Of a stretch of DNA of 5,259 nucleotides, positions 5,110 to 5,259 are shown piece after piece. This DNA comes from DASVXQ01 sp046727955. GTDB taxonomy: Bacteria > Actinomycetota > CALGFH01. A program made the translations under genes and the position numbers. Below the pieces are notes generated by a model. That model had not been told where the DNA came from, did no database searches, and was given only the letters and a program-made list of their open reading frames with translations. Each line of letters begins with the position of its first letter. Positions within the stretch are counted from its first letter, which is position 1. Location of the stretch: contig JBKPDO010000155.1 of the NCBI GenBank assembly GCA_046727955.1, positions 1 to 5,259 of the forward strand, written 5' to 3'.

Positions 5110-5250
5110 TCAGGCGTGCGCTCGAGCGTCTTGTGGCGATCCGGTAAACGGGTTGACCGGTAACCGGGCCTCTGAGAGAGTCATCGTTTCGTCGCCGACG
5201 CGCCGCCATAACGCGACGGTCTCGACGATTGAGGTCGTAGGACCCGACAT
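5110..5250 (-). CDS. possible small protein of unknown function upstream of the recombinase
   Basis: The ATG at 5250 opens a 46-residue frame ending in a TGA at 5110-5112: MSGPTTSIVETVALWRRVGD, then ETMTLSEARLPVNPFTGSPQ, then DARAHA. Composition is balanced rather than the Arg/Pro-rich look of shadow frames, and about 70 percent of codons end in G or C. An N-terminal helix (TSIVETVALWRRVGDETM) is likely. I recognise no family. No ribosome binding site can be judged because only nine bases lie upstream in the window. The gene lies on the same strand as the recombinase, about 95 bases upstream, and could be a leader gene or another truncated relic. The space 5016-5109 holds nothing else I can name. 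Confidence 0.35.
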   Translation of the reverse strand: MSGPTTSIVETVALWRRVGDETMTLSEARLPVNPFTGSPQDARAHA

Positions 5251-5259
5251 CCAAACGAA

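Noticed and set aside
5140..5176. GGTTGACCGGTAACC region as an operator or promoter
   Set aside because: The symmetry is short and imperfect, and no -10 box lies at a suitable distance from TTGACC.
1..5259. CRISPR array, tRNA or rRNA gene
   Set aside because: No regularly spaced repeats, tRNA-like cloverleaf signals or rRNA motifs were seen.

Overview
The window looks like chromosomal DNA from a high-GC actinobacterium. The evidence is the overall GC richness, the strong G/C preference at third codon positions, the TPR units of the type WAxTxxNLGxAY...GDRAENLExAI, an ISAs1-family transposase and a tyrosine recombinase of actinobacterial type. A Frankia-like genome would fit, because such TPR proteins, IS relics and pseudogenes are common there. 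That is an inference from memory, not from a search.

Most of the window is a gene graveyard. Only one gene of clear function reads through intact: a phage-type GH24 lysozyme with an N-terminal peptidoglycan-binding domain (1464-2195, minus). The other recognisable genes are broken by frameshifts, internal stops or truncation. From left to right these are: a CHAP-type cell-wall peptidase relic running off the left edge (1-300, minus); a short IS3-family OrfA relic (628-756, minus); a small free-standing peptidoglycan-binding protein with one single-base frameshift (998-1230, plus); the lysozyme; a TPR-repeat protein relic with several frameshifts (2253-3057, minus); an ISAs1-family transposase with three frame changes and no 3' part (3409-4018, plus); and a tyrosine recombinase with about six frame changes and no 3' catalytic end (4044-5015, minus). 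A possible small ORF (5110-5250, minus) lies upstream of the recombinase.

Two diverged repeat pairs lie among these relics. Repeat A is about 80 bp (473-554 and 1333-1413), and its second copy contains an 11-bp-arm palindrome between the convergent peptidoglycan-binding gene and lysozyme gene. Repeat B is about 100 bp (759-857 and 3058-3160), in direct orientation, and brackets the peptidoglycan-binding, lysozyme and TPR segment. The truncated transposase and truncated recombinase meet tail to tail at a perfect 10-bp-arm inverted repeat (4012-4043). This is the most structurally suggestive spot in the window.

Three cell-wall modules (CHAP, peptidoglycan-binding, GH24 lysozyme) close together suggest an old prophage lysis remnant or a cluster of muralytic enzymes. 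No holin, phage structural gene, tRNA or CRISPR array is visible. I do not see convincing evidence of a new functional system. The best leads are the junction palindrome, the repeat families and the apparently hybrid recombinase.
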